From Candidatus Anammoxibacter sp. (GTDB taxonomy: Bacteria > Planctomycetota > Brocadiia > Brocadiales > Anammoxibacteraceae), in NCBI GenBank assembly GCA_021777105.1, contig JAIQZQ010000029.1, forward strand, positions 164,506 to 228,505: DNA of 64,000 bases, in the 5' to 3' direction. The notes beneath the pieces are model-generated. The model saw only the letters and a list, made by a program, of their open reading frames with translations. It did not search any database and had not been told where the DNA came from. Both the position numbers and the translations under genes were made by a program. Positions within the stretch are counted from its first letter, which is position 1. The number at the start of each line of letters is the position of its first letter. Shown here piece by piece: positions 55,240 to 62,536 of this stretch.

Positions 55240-55603
55240 GCGTGTTACCTCCTTCAGCAACTCCTTGAAATAATAAGGGCAGGCCGCAAGGAACGGCTTT
55301 TCGAGAGCTACTCTAGCCCTTATATTGAAATTTGAATTGTTTGGGGATCTGAGTTTATTTAAATTGAAGCCCATATTTGCCGCGCCCTGAAAGGACAAAA
55401 TACGCAAAAAACAGGCTGACAGGGCTGTTATAGCCGCCTGTTGAGATTTCCTTTGATCAAACCTTTTAAGGTTGTTGGGGCTAATCTTTAAGCTGTAATT
55501 TGAGATGTTGTTTTGTTGTTGGCGCTGTGGCCGGGTTGGTCGCCGCTATTTATTGTAGTTGACTTGAAACGGATAGAACTTAGTGGATAAAATAGAGTTA
55601 ATT
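55240..55603. other. Upstream region of the winged-helix gene
   Basis: The first part (to 55407) is open in frame with the 505-aa gene but lacks a ribosome site. No further gene. Confidence 0.4.
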
Positions 55604-56035
55604 CTATTTAGAACAAGAATCTTTTATTTTATCTAAACAAACCTTAGCCTTCTCTACAATTTTTAAGCTAACTTGATAGTCCTGATATCTTGCGTTATAT
55701 GCTGCATCTTTAAGGAATCTATAGTCCGGTCTTATTGTAGGAAGGATTCCGATCACTAAGTTTAACATTATTTTATGGTCGTTGTCATTTTTGTTTGATT
55801 TTTTATAGAACTCGCTGTATTTAGCGAAAGTATCAAAATGTAGCTCTGTGTCTTGATATGTAATGCTAAATGGAAATATTTTATGTTGAACAAGATGAAT
55901 CGCAGAATAAAATGCAGTAGTAATTACCCAATCAGAAAATTTGCGGGAGTTGTATAGATAATTGCAGGCGGCCTCATTGTGGAGACCGTGATTTAATCTA
56001 TCAGTATTACTTTCCATATCTAAAAGTAAACCCAT
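55604..56035 (-). CDS. HEPN-domain-like protein
   Basis: 143 aa. Four-helix HEPN pattern: NEAACNYLYNSRKFSDWVIT, TAFYSAIHLVQHKI, IRPDYRFLKDAAYNARYQDY. The R-x4-6-H motif typical of HEPN RNases is not clear (an R13...H19 pair lies in the wrong helix), so this may be a non-catalytic or diverged member. Overlaps the upstream 168-aa gene by 29 bp, the arrangement of a two-gene module. Confidence 0.55.
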   Translation of the reverse strand: MGLLLDMESNTDRLNHGLHNEAACNYLYNSRKFSDWVITTAFYSAIHLVQHKIFPFSITYQDTELHFDTFAKYSEFYKKSNKNDNDHKIMLNLVIGILPTIRPDYRFLKDAAYNARYQDYQVSLKIVEKAKVCLDKIKDSCSK

Positions 56036-56513
56036 CCGCGCTTAATTTTTCCTCATTAATATTTTTTGAATCCGGCATAAAACTAAACGAAAAATCAAAA
56101 GTATCACTATTTATACTTTGTTCCTTCTCTATAAATAAATCATAAATACCATTGAAATCCTCTGAAACAAAATCATCTTCGGATACAACAAAGATAGATT
56201 CAAATTCAGTTTTAGTTTTTACTCTTAGCCAAACCCTATAAAACGTGACCTGTTTCTCTATTAATGAGATTGTTAGCTCTTCGCAAAATTTTTGTGCTAA
56301 ATTTAGATTTTGTATAAACTTTTCTATTAATATTTTATTATCTGTATCCAGATGTCCCTCAAATCTTTTTTTTTCGTCTTCTCGGCCTTTAAGATAAGCA
56401 TTAATCAATTTATCAGCAGAAAATACATTCTCACCCTCAACAGTTTTCCCCGGCATAGATTCCCAATCACTATTGCCATTAACTGCACTATAGTTTTCTG
56501 CTAATGTCTCCAT
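56007..56513 (-). CDS. Partner of the HEPN-like protein, unknown
   Basis: 168 aa. Charged helical N-terminal half (KLINAYLKGREDEKKRFEGH), then beta-rich segments (FYRVWLRVKTKTEFESIFVV) and an acidic end (DTFDFSFSFMPDSKNINEEK). No nucleotidyltransferase motif (G-S-x9-D-x-D) is present, so it is not a standard MNT antitoxin. Start overlaps a 51-aa frame; stop overlaps the HEPN-like gene by 29 bp. Confidence 0.5.
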   Translation of the reverse strand: METLAENYSAVNGNSDWESMPGKTVEGENVFSADKLINAYLKGREDEKKRFEGHLDTDNKILIEKFIQNLNLAQKFCEELTISLIEKQVTFYRVWLRVKTKTEFESIFVVSEDDFVSEDFNGIYDLFIEKEQSINSDTFDFSFSFMPDSKNINEEKLSADGFTFRYGK

Positions 56514-56643
56514 ATCTAAACCTTTTTTTATTGTTGTTAATTCTTTCTAACGGAAGCCACAAAAATTGTCCATCAATTCTACTCGCTTCTTGCATTCTGT
56601 CAAGTAATTTTCCATGCATGAATGCAACATATTTATTATACAT
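56488..56643 (-). CDS. Small 51-aa protein overlapping the HEPN module
   Basis: Frame starting MYNKYVAFMHGKLLDRMQEA and ending KKRFRYGDISRKL; overlaps the start of the 168-aa gene by 26 bp. It may be the 3' part of a 64-aa gene beginning at the ATG at 56681-56683: one G fewer in the G4 run near 56665 would join MSFKG to RIGNNTIFMYNKY. Not recognised. Confidence 0.4.
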   Translation of the reverse strand: MYNKYVAFMHGKLLDRMQEASRIDGQFLWLPLERINNNKKRFRYGDISRKL

Positions 56644-56826
56644 GAAAATAGTATTATTTCCAATGCGCCCCTTTAAAACTCATCTTCAAAGAACAAAATT
56701 TCGGCCCCGGTCGAAATGTAGATAAAGGCTCACTGCTTCTCAATAACAAATGAAACGGTGTAATCTCATCCCCTTTTTATTTCCACTCTAGTTTATAAAC
56801 GGTAGCATAGCCGAATTTTAACTTTT

Positions 56827-58614
56827 TTAATCTTCCAAAGCTTCTGTAGACTGGTTATGCTTTTTTGCTTTTTCATTCTTAATTATATTCTTTTTATCCG
56901 TTATTTTTTTTAATGGTCCAGGATGATTAACCTTTTTAGCTGAGGATTTATTATCTTTATAAATAATAACTTTAGATTTGTTATCTTTAAAAATAAAAAA
57001 ACAATTAAAAATAACGGTTATTACAAGCGTGATTAATACAAGATAAAACATATTTTTTGTAAATTTAAGAGTTTCTGTCGCGTCTATTTGTGTCTCATTT
57101 GCGGATTGTAACAATTTTTCAGTATCTTGAACTGAAACCGTATTAAGGTAATCTGAACTTGTTTTTAAAAATGCGGTATAATTACTCATTAATTCACGGG
57201 ATACAGAATTTAATAAATTCAATTTTGTAAGTTCGCTAAATCTTTTTACAGCCGCACGGCATGTATGCGACGTCAAATGTGATAGAAGAAGGCCGCTCAT
57301 ATCTTCACAGGGCGATATAGCTCTCGCTCTCGCCAAGAAAGACGTAGAATTAGCTACATTGTTTTTGTAATTTTCCCAATTTTCAATATCATCAGATTTA
57401 TTTTGTCCCAAAGTGGTAACCATTTTGTCAACACTTGCGTTTAAATCTTTGAAAATAGTTGTCCCAGCTTCATGGATATCACGACAATATTTTCTTCTAG
57501 CACGCATAGCGGTCTCTATAACACAAATAGCAAAATGCGTTGTCTCAACAACACCAAGCCTAAAAGTTATCGGTTCATGCTCGCCTCCATTTAGAACACA
57601 CCAACCTCGTCTCCCTAAAAAAATAATACTCCCGCCACGCCCATAAATGTTTCTTCCTGAATCAAGATACTCGTCTATCCTCTCAAATTTTTCGAAAAAA
57701 GAAGGTGTTGTACGTCCAGCGGCAACAACAAAACGCTTAACCATTGAATCTATTTCAGGAGTTTTATTAAAAGAATTTAAAGCGTCCTTATCAAAGCCAA
57801 CCATTGTGCCAACATATGCTCTGCTACGGTTTTTACCATTGTTTAATCTGTTTATTTTTTCAGTTTGCAACGCCTTAAATTCATCAAGAGGCGCCCAATC
57901 TCCCGTCTTCAAAACTCTTTTTTCTAATTTCAAGCAATTAAGGGCATGTTCAATATACGGCTCAAATGCATCCATTAAATCGTTGACTTGGCATATCAGT
58001 TTTCCAGCTTCAAGCCCAGTAGAAGCACCGCTATTGTTAATTGCAAATTCAGGATGTTTAATATAGTTTAGCAACTCTGATGCTTTTATATCTTCTGTAG
58101 TGCCTAAACGAAAAATAACAGAAGCGGACCCGTGTTTCCAAATAAAAACTTCTAATGAGCCAATGCTAGATTGACATTTAACGCCATTATTCCTATCGTA
58201 AGGAAAATCTTTTGGTATCTCAAAATATCCTTTTGATTGTGCCTCTGAAAGATTAATCAAATCACAATTTTGTTTAATCTCTTCATGTATTTCTTTTACA
58301 ATTTCATCTAAATTTAAATGAAAATGAGTAATCATTAATTCATCTAGAAAATTATCACTTATATAGTGTGATATTGCTGAAGTTTTCCAATCTTTCCTTA
58401 CATCAATAAATTTTTTTAATGTCTTACCAATTTTATTTAACCTATTAAAGTCTTCTAAAGGATTTAGTTTTTTTCTTTCATCATTTTTCGTGTTTTGTTT
58501 ATCTCCTAAAGGTGCCAATCGTAGTACGCCACTAATATAGTAATGAAATGTAAACGATATCTCTGCTTTTTCAATTTCCAATTCTGGATTAAGTGCTCCT
58601 GATTTGATTGTCAT
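56827..58614 (-). CDS. 595-aa tail-anchored protein, unknown
   Basis: Not recognised. A soluble part of about 515 residues (LEIEKAEISFTFHYYISGVL, GGSIIFLGRRGWCVLNGGEH, ICVIETAMRARRKYCRDIHE) precedes one TM helix (about 521-543, NMFYLVLITLVITVIFNCFF) and a Lys-rich 50-residue tail. No signal peptide, so the bulk is predicted cytoplasmic with a C-terminal anchor. Standing beside a HEPN-like pair on a mobile element suggests a defence or host-interaction role, unproven. Confidence 0.5.
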   Translation of the reverse strand: MTIKSGALNPELEIEKAEISFTFHYYISGVLRLAPLGDKQNTKNDERKKLNPLEDFNRLNKIGKTLKKFIDVRKDWKTSAISHYISDNFLDELMITHFHLNLDEIVKEIHEEIKQNCDLINLSEAQSKGYFEIPKDFPYDRNNGVKCQSSIGSLEVFIWKHGSASVIFRLGTTEDIKASELLNYIKHPEFAINNSGASTGLEAGKLICQVNDLMDAFEPYIEHALNCLKLEKRVLKTGDWAPLDEFKALQTEKINRLNNGKNRSRAYVGTMVGFDKDALNSFNKTPEIDSMVKRFVVAAGRTTPSFFEKFERIDEYLDSGRNIYGRGGSIIFLGRRGWCVLNGGEHEPITFRLGVVETTHFAICVIETAMRARRKYCRDIHEAGTTIFKDLNASVDKMVTTLGQNKSDDIENWENYKNNVANSTSFLARARAISPCEDMSGLLLSHLTSHTCRAAVKRFSELTKLNLLNSVSRELMSNYTAFLKTSSDYLNTVSVQDTEKLLQSANETQIDATETLKFTKNMFYLVLITLVITVIFNCFFIFKDNKSKVIIYKDNKSSAKKVNHPGPLKKITDKKNIIKNEKAKKHNQSTEALED

Positions 58615-59058
58615 TTTTAATTTTCCCGAAACCTTTACTTAATATCATTATTTTCTAATAAAATACTATCCAGTTGCGAACCTGCGAGAGTTACAGATAT
58701 ACACTCCAGAGAAACATAACTTGCACTCTAAAACCACTAGGCAATAAAATCAAAAATTATACCAAATACCACCCCATTACAACCAGTCAGTGGATTGCTT
58801 ATCCTCGTGTAGTGGTATGCCCCTACTTGGTTATGGGCCAAAACACTACAATGGTGAAAAAACGGGTACTAACGCCTTCTGGGGCATTTAAAAGCCTTTT
58901 AGGCCCTTTCCTTGAACGGCAATATCTTGCTGTCTGAATAGCCCTTCTACGTAGTAAAAGTGTTTATGAGCATAAATCCGGGCAAAACTTTTTTTATTTT
59001 CTCGTGAAAAAGCATAAAAGTTTAAGGATCAAGGTTTATCATTTAGAGCCTTTTCCAT
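58615..59058. other. Intergenic region, element
   Basis: No supported gene. Rich in short dyads (for example CTACGTAG at 58948). Probably holds the promoter of the 595-aa gene on the minus strand. Confidence 0.4.
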
Positions 59059-59310
59059 TTACCCAAGATAAAAAGCGTACATTGCCATTATCGTGCATCC
59101 AATTATCAACAAATGCAAGAACCACTTACGCGCCTGGTCTTCTGTTTTCGTTTGTTTTTGTGTAGCGGGTAGTTTCTTTGATTCGATGTCCCACTTTTTA
59201 TTATTGTTTTTCATTGAAATTTCACCTTCTTTATAAAGGTTAGCGGCTGATTTTTTAGTTGGCTTCCGGTTTAAGGGATCAGTCAATTCAGTTTTAGAGG
59301 CCGGATTCAT
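59059..59310 (-). CDS. Small C-terminal membrane protein
   Basis: 83 aa. Charged N-terminal 60 residues (NRKPTKKSAANLYKEGEISM) and one C-terminal TM helix (WFLHLLIIGCTIMAMYAFYL). ATG at M33 is an alternative start. Unknown. Confidence 0.45.
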   Translation of the reverse strand: MNPASKTELTDPLNRKPTKKSAANLYKEGEISMKNNNKKWDIESKKLPATQKQTKTEDQARKWFLHLLIIGCTIMAMYAFYLG

Positions 59311-59380
59311 TGTTTCTAGCCTTAGTATTGTTGCCGGCAGTTTTATAATTTATAGCGCTGTTTTAAACTAATTCACCACC

Positions 59381-59701
59381 TTACCATGTTTTTTTGCCAA
59401 ATGTGAGCAATTGAAGCTCCAAGAGCAAATCACGGTACATAATGGATACCCCGGCGTGTTCTTCTTCGCTAACTGACCCTTCGAGTTTTAAAAGTCCGCT
59501 AAGAAGAATGTGAAACGCGCTGAACTTCAAAAAAACTTGTTCTCCATCAAATTCCTTGACAAACCCGCCTTCCAGACAGCCTTCAACTTCAACCAAATCG
59601 CCTGCTTTTAACTTTTTCAAGCCGTTTTCTTTCATGTCTGATTTAACCTCGTTTTCCGCCTCTTCAGCCGAAACAGGGTTTGTGTTTTTTTTATCATCCA
59701 T
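59381..59701 (-). CDS. Hypothetical 106-aa protein
   Basis: Acidic N-terminal third (VSAEEAENEVKSDMKENGLK) followed by a compact beta-rich domain (LKAGDLVEVEGCLEGGFVKE, VFLKFSAFHILLSGLLKLEG). Overlaps the upstream 101-aa gene by 8 bp (ATGGATGA). Not recognised. Confidence 0.5.
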   Translation of the reverse strand: MDDKKNTNPVSAEEAENEVKSDMKENGLKKLKAGDLVEVEGCLEGGFVKEFDGEQVFLKFSAFHILLSGLLKLEGSVSEEEHAGVSIMYRDLLLELQLLTFGKKTW

Positions 59702-59999
59702 TTTTACCCCTCCTTTTATTTATTCCGTAATTTTCAATATTTTCACAGAGTACTCTTGAATCTTTGCTGACCTCCCCAAGTTCTCTTGTTATAACGCAAA
59801 CGGCCCCCTCCAGCTTTGCGTTTTCTCTTTCTTCCAATTTATTTGCGCAACAAACCCGGTCACCCAGATAGGCAGAAATTATTAAGCAAACGTTTTGTAG
59901 ATTTGTGATATTCAAATGGATTTGGCGTGCCATTTCTTCCCAATGGGATAGGGGGGCATCCACACAGCAATTTTTTTTCTGTTTAGTAGCGGTTTTCAT
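59694..59999 (-). CDS. Hypothetical 101-aa helical protein
   Basis: Helical, with several Cys (KQKKNCCVDAPLSH, NVCLIISAYLGDRVCCANKL). Precedes the 106-aa gene with an 8-bp overlap, so the two are translationally coupled. Not recognised. Confidence 0.5.
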   Translation of the reverse strand: MKTATKQKKNCCVDAPLSHWEEMARQIHLNITNLQNVCLIISAYLGDRVCCANKLEERENAKLEGAVCVITRELGEVSKDSRVLCENIENYGINKRRGKNG

Positions 60000-60104
60000 T
60001 TTCAGATCCTTTCAAAATAGATCATATGAAATACGATCCAGTTTAATAGTAGAATTATAGGCGGTTTTGTTACCCTTCGAACGTAGGGTAACATTGATGA
60101 GAAA

Positions 60105-60782
60105 TTAGGCTACACGTTTTAGGATTGCCGAAATGGTTTTAGGATTCCATTTAAGATTGCCGGTTTTTGTCTTAAGCTTTTCGGATTCCAGCCTTGAGCA
60201 TATATCTCTTAGTGAGCATCCGTTTTCTTTAAATCTTTGTATCCTGTTTATGGTATTCTGTTCGTCTGTATTTGCCGATAGAAGGCCGTTAACGTTTGAG
60301 TCGTAGCCAAAAGGTACTGAACCGCCTGTCTTTTCGCCTTGCGCTCTTTTATGGCTTAATGCGGCCTTTGTCCGTTCACTAACTATGCCGCGTTCCATTT
60401 CGGCAAGGGCTGCGGTTAAAGTGAAAAAGAATTTGCCCATTGCGGATTGTGTGTCCAAACTTTCGTTGATGCTATGAAATGATACGCTCCATTTGTCAAA
60501 GCGTGTGGTTGTTTCCAATGCGTCTACTGTGCTGCGGAATAGCCGGTCAAGCTTGTAAACCACTATTGCGTCAACCTCTCCTCGTCTTGACATATCCAGC
60601 GCCCTTTTAACGCCGGGCCGGTTAAGGTTTTTTGCTGATATGCCGGCATCTTCTATTATTTCCTCAAGATGCATATCCTTTAACTGACAATAAGCCCTGA
60701 TTTTCTCCTTCTGGTTATCAAGACTCACGCCTTCCCGCGCTTGATCTTCCGTACTAACACGAACATATCCAATTGCTTTCAT
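60105..60782 (-). CDS. Serine recombinase (resolvase/invertase)
   Basis: 225 aa from ATG 60782 (AGGAGGTGG 8 bp upstream). Catalytic S10 in IGYVRVSTEDQAREGVSLDN, then RLFRSTVDALETTTRFDKW and LAEMERGIVSERTKAALSHK, giving a complete resolvase domain (1-140). The C-terminal recombinase part is short (GSVPFGYDSNVNGLLSANTD, KWNPKTISAILKRV). Two structured, terminator-like hairpins lie upstream (60807-60945). Role may be dimer resolution or inversion within the element. Confidence 0.9.
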   Translation of the reverse strand: MKAIGYVRVSTEDQAREGVSLDNQKEKIRAYCQLKDMHLEEIIEDAGISAKNLNRPGVKRALDMSRRGEVDAIVVYKLDRLFRSTVDALETTTRFDKWSVSFHSINESLDTQSAMGKFFFTLTAALAEMERGIVSERTKAALSHKRAQGEKTGGSVPFGYDSNVNGLLSANTDEQNTINRIQRFKENGCSLRDICSRLESEKLKTKTGNLKWNPKTISAILKRVA

Positions 60783-60806
60783 GTTAGACCACCTCCTTTT
60801 GTCCAT

Positions 60807-60886
60807 AAAAAAAGCCCATGTGAACCTGTCCTAGAAAGTATACGCTTTCTTGTGGGCGTTTCCGCTACCACCAGGTGCATGGGCTG
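60807..60886 (-). promoter_or_regulatory. Structured leader with terminator upstream of the serine recombinase
   Basis: On the minus strand the leader folds as a junction: outer stem AGCCCATG/CATGGGCT (60878-60885 with 60813-60820) extended by ACCTG/CAGGT, an inner hairpin GTGG-GCG-GAAA-CGC-CCAC with a GNRA tetraloop, and AGAAAG/CTTTCT (60845-60850 with 60833-60838). It ends in T7 (A7 at 60807-60813) about 25 nt before the start codon. This looks like a transcription attenuator or RNA-based control element. Confidence 0.6.
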
Positions 60887-60890
60887 CTTA

Positions 60891-60945
60891 GATAACAAAA
60901 AAGGCCGTGTTAATCCTAGAAGGGACTAAACGGCCTTTTGTTATC
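60891..60945 (-). terminator. Hairpin terminator upstream of the recombinase leader
   Basis: Minus-strand GATAACAAAAGGCCGT...ACGGCCTTTTTTGTTATC pairs over about 15 bp with a two-base bulge and contains a T6 run. Probably stops incoming transcription before the recombinase leader. Confidence 0.6.
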
Positions 60946-61097
60946 CATACTTCTTTTTACGGCGTATAAATTCTAGGAAATTAAATAATACTCCATTTTC
61001 ATAAAAAAGCAAGACAGAAAAAATAAAAATTTAATTTACGATACATTACATTACTTTTTCGCCAATATATTTCTTAATGCATTGTCTCTGTTATAAT

Positions 61098-61125
61098 TTG
61101 ACAAAAAAATACCCTATTGTATAAT
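61098..61125 (+). promoter_or_regulatory. Consensus sigma-70 promoter of leader copy 1
   Basis: TTGACA (61098-61103), 16 bp, TATAAT (61120-61125): both boxes perfect. Confidence 0.85.
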
Positions 61126-61168
61126 TAACAAATCGAAAGAAAAACTTAAGTTGTTTATGTACTTACCC

Positions 61169-61226
61169 CCCCTACTGTTTCGGGAGTGGGGCACAAGGCC
61201 ATGTGGTTTTATTACTGCATGGCCTT
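61169..61226 (+). ncRNA. Two-hairpin leader RNA, copy 1
   Basis: Hairpin 1: CCCTACT/AGTGGGG around GTTTCGGG; hairpin 2: AAGGCCATGT/GCATGGCCTT. Nearly identical to 61835-61891, and the differences replace a T-A by a T-G pair and a C-G by a T-G pair, keeping both stems. Here it leads into a deleted NYN gene. Confidence 0.7.
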
Positions 61227-61235
61227 CGTTCTTTC

Positions 61236-61304
61236 AATAAGCCAATTCCGGAAACACTTCAAGATAAGACCGGATCGTTTCACAAACCTAAAGAATGGCA
61301 ATAG
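61236..61304 (+). pseudogene. 3' remnant of a NYN-domain gene
   Basis: The last 22 codons read NKPIPETLQDKTGSFHKPKE-WQ, matching the C-terminus of the intact gene (FPDTLQDKTGEFHKPKVWQ). About 560 bp of coding sequence is missing; the junction lies immediately after the leader (CTTCGTTCTTT). Confidence 0.85.
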
Positions 61305-61360
61305 ACAATGAAATGTATAAATGAATTGGATTCTCGTTTACCAAATCTATAAAATTGCCA

Positions 61361-61383
61361 ATTGTAGTCAAATTGTAGTCAAC
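61361..61383. promoter_or_regulatory. Candidate integrase arm-type sites, right
   Basis: Exact 23-bp match to 46320-46342 (two ATTGTAGTCAA units); AAAATTGCC lies before both copies, though the left copy has extra bases in between. Confidence 0.55.
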
Positions 61384-61520
61384 TTAAGAGTAATCAGCAG
61401 GAAACCACAGGAATAGAAAGCAAAATATGTAAAGTCGTAACTTGTTATGCCTGAAAGAGTAGCGATCATAACAGGTATCATATCAAGCACTTATGAAATA
61501 CTGAAAAATATGGTTAATTG

Positions 61521-61596
61521 TGATTCTGGTTCATTTTGTCCGGGTTCAAATCCTGGTACCCCAGCCATTTACCACATAAGGACTTACGATTTTTTA
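61521..61596 (+). repeat. attR direct repeat (tRNA-Gln 3' half)
   Basis: 59-bp exact copy of 46214-46272, but without the 5' half of the tRNA, so not a functional tRNA gene. It marks the right end of the element. Confidence 0.92.
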
Positions 61597-61670
61597 AAAA
61601 ATCACAATATTGCCGTTTATTGGCCGATTGTAGCTAATTTGTGTTGAGTTTTGTTGTTGATTTTTCTTAC
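61568..61670. mobile_element. Decayed left end of a second, related element
   Basis: Beyond attR the sequence (AATATTGCCGTTTATTGGCC, then TTGTAGCTAATTTGTGTTGA) parallels the element's own left end (AAAATTGCCGCTTTTTGGGT, then TTGTAGTCAAATTGTAGTCA), but the integrase gene is absent. This suggests tandem insertion with the older copy decayed. Confidence 0.55.
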
Positions 61671-61759
61671 AATATCCACACAAGCGCGTCATCATTTGAT
61701 AAGATTATTTTGAGGCTGATTTAAAGTTATAGCCCAATAGCATTTTATTAAATTGTAAT

Positions 61760-61787
61760 TTGACAAAAGCATCGCATGGAGTATAAT
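61760..61787 (+). promoter_or_regulatory. Consensus promoter of the NYN leader, copy 2
   Basis: TTGACA (61760-61765), 16 bp, TATAAT (61782-61787). Both boxes perfect; the -10 box lies inside the 50-bp palindrome. Confidence 0.88.
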
Positions 61788-61821
61788 GAAGTAACATGTT
61801 ACTTCATTATACTCCATGCGA
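61772..61821. repeat. Perfect 50-bp palindrome over the promoter
   Basis: Left half TCGCATGGAGTATAATGAAG + TAACA, right half its exact complement, no loop. It contains the -10 box and its mirror image (ATTATA, 61806-61811). It could be an operator or a cruciform, or a strong RNA hairpin at the 5' end of the transcript. Confidence 0.9.
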
Positions 61822-61834
61822 ATGTTCTTAACCC

Positions 61835-61891
61835 CCCTACTGCTTCGGGAGTAGGGCACAAGGCCATGCGGTTTCGTTACTGCATGGCCTT
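61835..61891 (+). ncRNA. Two-hairpin leader RNA, copy 2
   Basis: Hairpin 1 CCCTACT (61835-61841)/AGTAGGG (61850-61856); hairpin 2 AAGGCCATGC (61860-61869)/GCATGGCCTT (61882-61891), followed by CGTTCTTTT and the NYN start codon. The second hairpin plus T-rich tail resembles a terminator, leaving no Shine-Dalgarno sequence before the gene. Confidence 0.7.
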
Positions 61892-61900
61892 CGTTCTTTT

Positions 61901-62536
61901 ATGCGCCCCAAAAAAACAACTGTTTATATCGATGGATTCAATTTATACTACGGCTCATTAAAAGGCACGAATTTTAAATGGATTGATCTAAACAAATTGT
62001 GCTGTTTAACTCTTCCTTCAAACCAAATCAACAAAATCAAGTATTTCAGCGCGCGTGTTAAGTCTCGTATTGACGACCATGATTTACCAAACAGGCAACA
62101 AATCTACTTAAGAGCTATAAAGACTTTGCCGAATGTTGAAATCATACTTGGACATTTCCTTTCTCATGTCATTTCATTGCCGTTGGCAAACCCTCAAGAC
62201 GGCAAGAATAAATTTGTGGATGTAATAAAATTTGAAGAAAAAGGCTCAGACGTGAATATAGCAACTCATCTTGTTAACGATGGCCATAAAAACGAATACG
62301 AAGCTGCTGTTTTATTAACAAACGATTCTGATTTAAAAGAACCTATTAAAATAATTAGAAATGAACTAAAATTAACAGTAGGTATTTTGTGCCCGCAAAA
62401 AAGACCAAACAGGGAGTTGGCGCTAAATGCGTCTTTTGTTAAAATGATTCGAAAAGGTGTTTTGGAAAAAAGCCAATTCCCTGATACACTTCAAGACAAA
62501 ACCGGCGAGTTTCACAAGCCTAAAGTGTGGCAATAA
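61901..62536 (+). CDS. NYN-domain (PIN-like) RNase
   Basis: 211 aa. LabA/NYN fold: VYIDGFNLYYGSLKG (D11, N14), FEEKGSDVNIATHLVNDGHK (D117) and AVLLTNDSDLKEPIKIIRNE (D142, D144) supply the acidic metal-binding site of PIN-like RNases. Start ATG comes 9 nt after the conserved hairpin with no ribosome site. A deleted second copy with the same leader is at 61098-61304. Probably regulated through the leader RNA and palindrome; targets unknown. Confidence 0.8.
   Translation: MRPKKTTVYIDGFNLYYGSLKGTNFKWIDLNKLCCLTLPSNQINKIKYFSARVKSRIDDHDLPNRQQIYLRAIKTLPNVEIILGHFLSHVISLPLANPQDGKNKFVDVIKFEEKGSDVNIATHLVNDGHKNEYEAAVLLTNDSDLKEPIKIIRNELKLTVGILCPQKRPNRELALNASFVKMIRKGVLEKSQFPDTLQDKTGEFHKPKVWQ

Larger units (their letters stand above)
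46261..61567. mobile_element. tRNA-Gln integrated satellite/plasmid-like element (about 15.3 kb)
   Basis: Bounded by the direct repeats at 46214 and 61521. It holds a tyrosine integrase at the tRNA end, an excisionase-like gene, RepO-like initiator, DnaB, SF2 helicase, a serine recombinase, and a group of unrecognised genes. Nearly every gene is on the minus strand. No capsid, portal, terminase, tail, relaxase or type IV secretion gene is visible, so it is a satellite, integrative plasmid or defence/cargo island rather than a complete phage or ICE. Matched 23-bp double sites lie inside both ends (46320-46342 and 61361-61383). Confidence 0.85.

Noticed and set aside
58674..58937. 87-aa plus-strand frame
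   Set aside because: No ribosome site, unusual composition and opposite to all element genes; likely the upstream region of the 595-aa gene.
61521..61567. Second tRNA-Gln gene
   Set aside because: Only the 3' half from the anticodon arm is present; the D arm and 5' acceptor strand are missing, so it is an att repeat.
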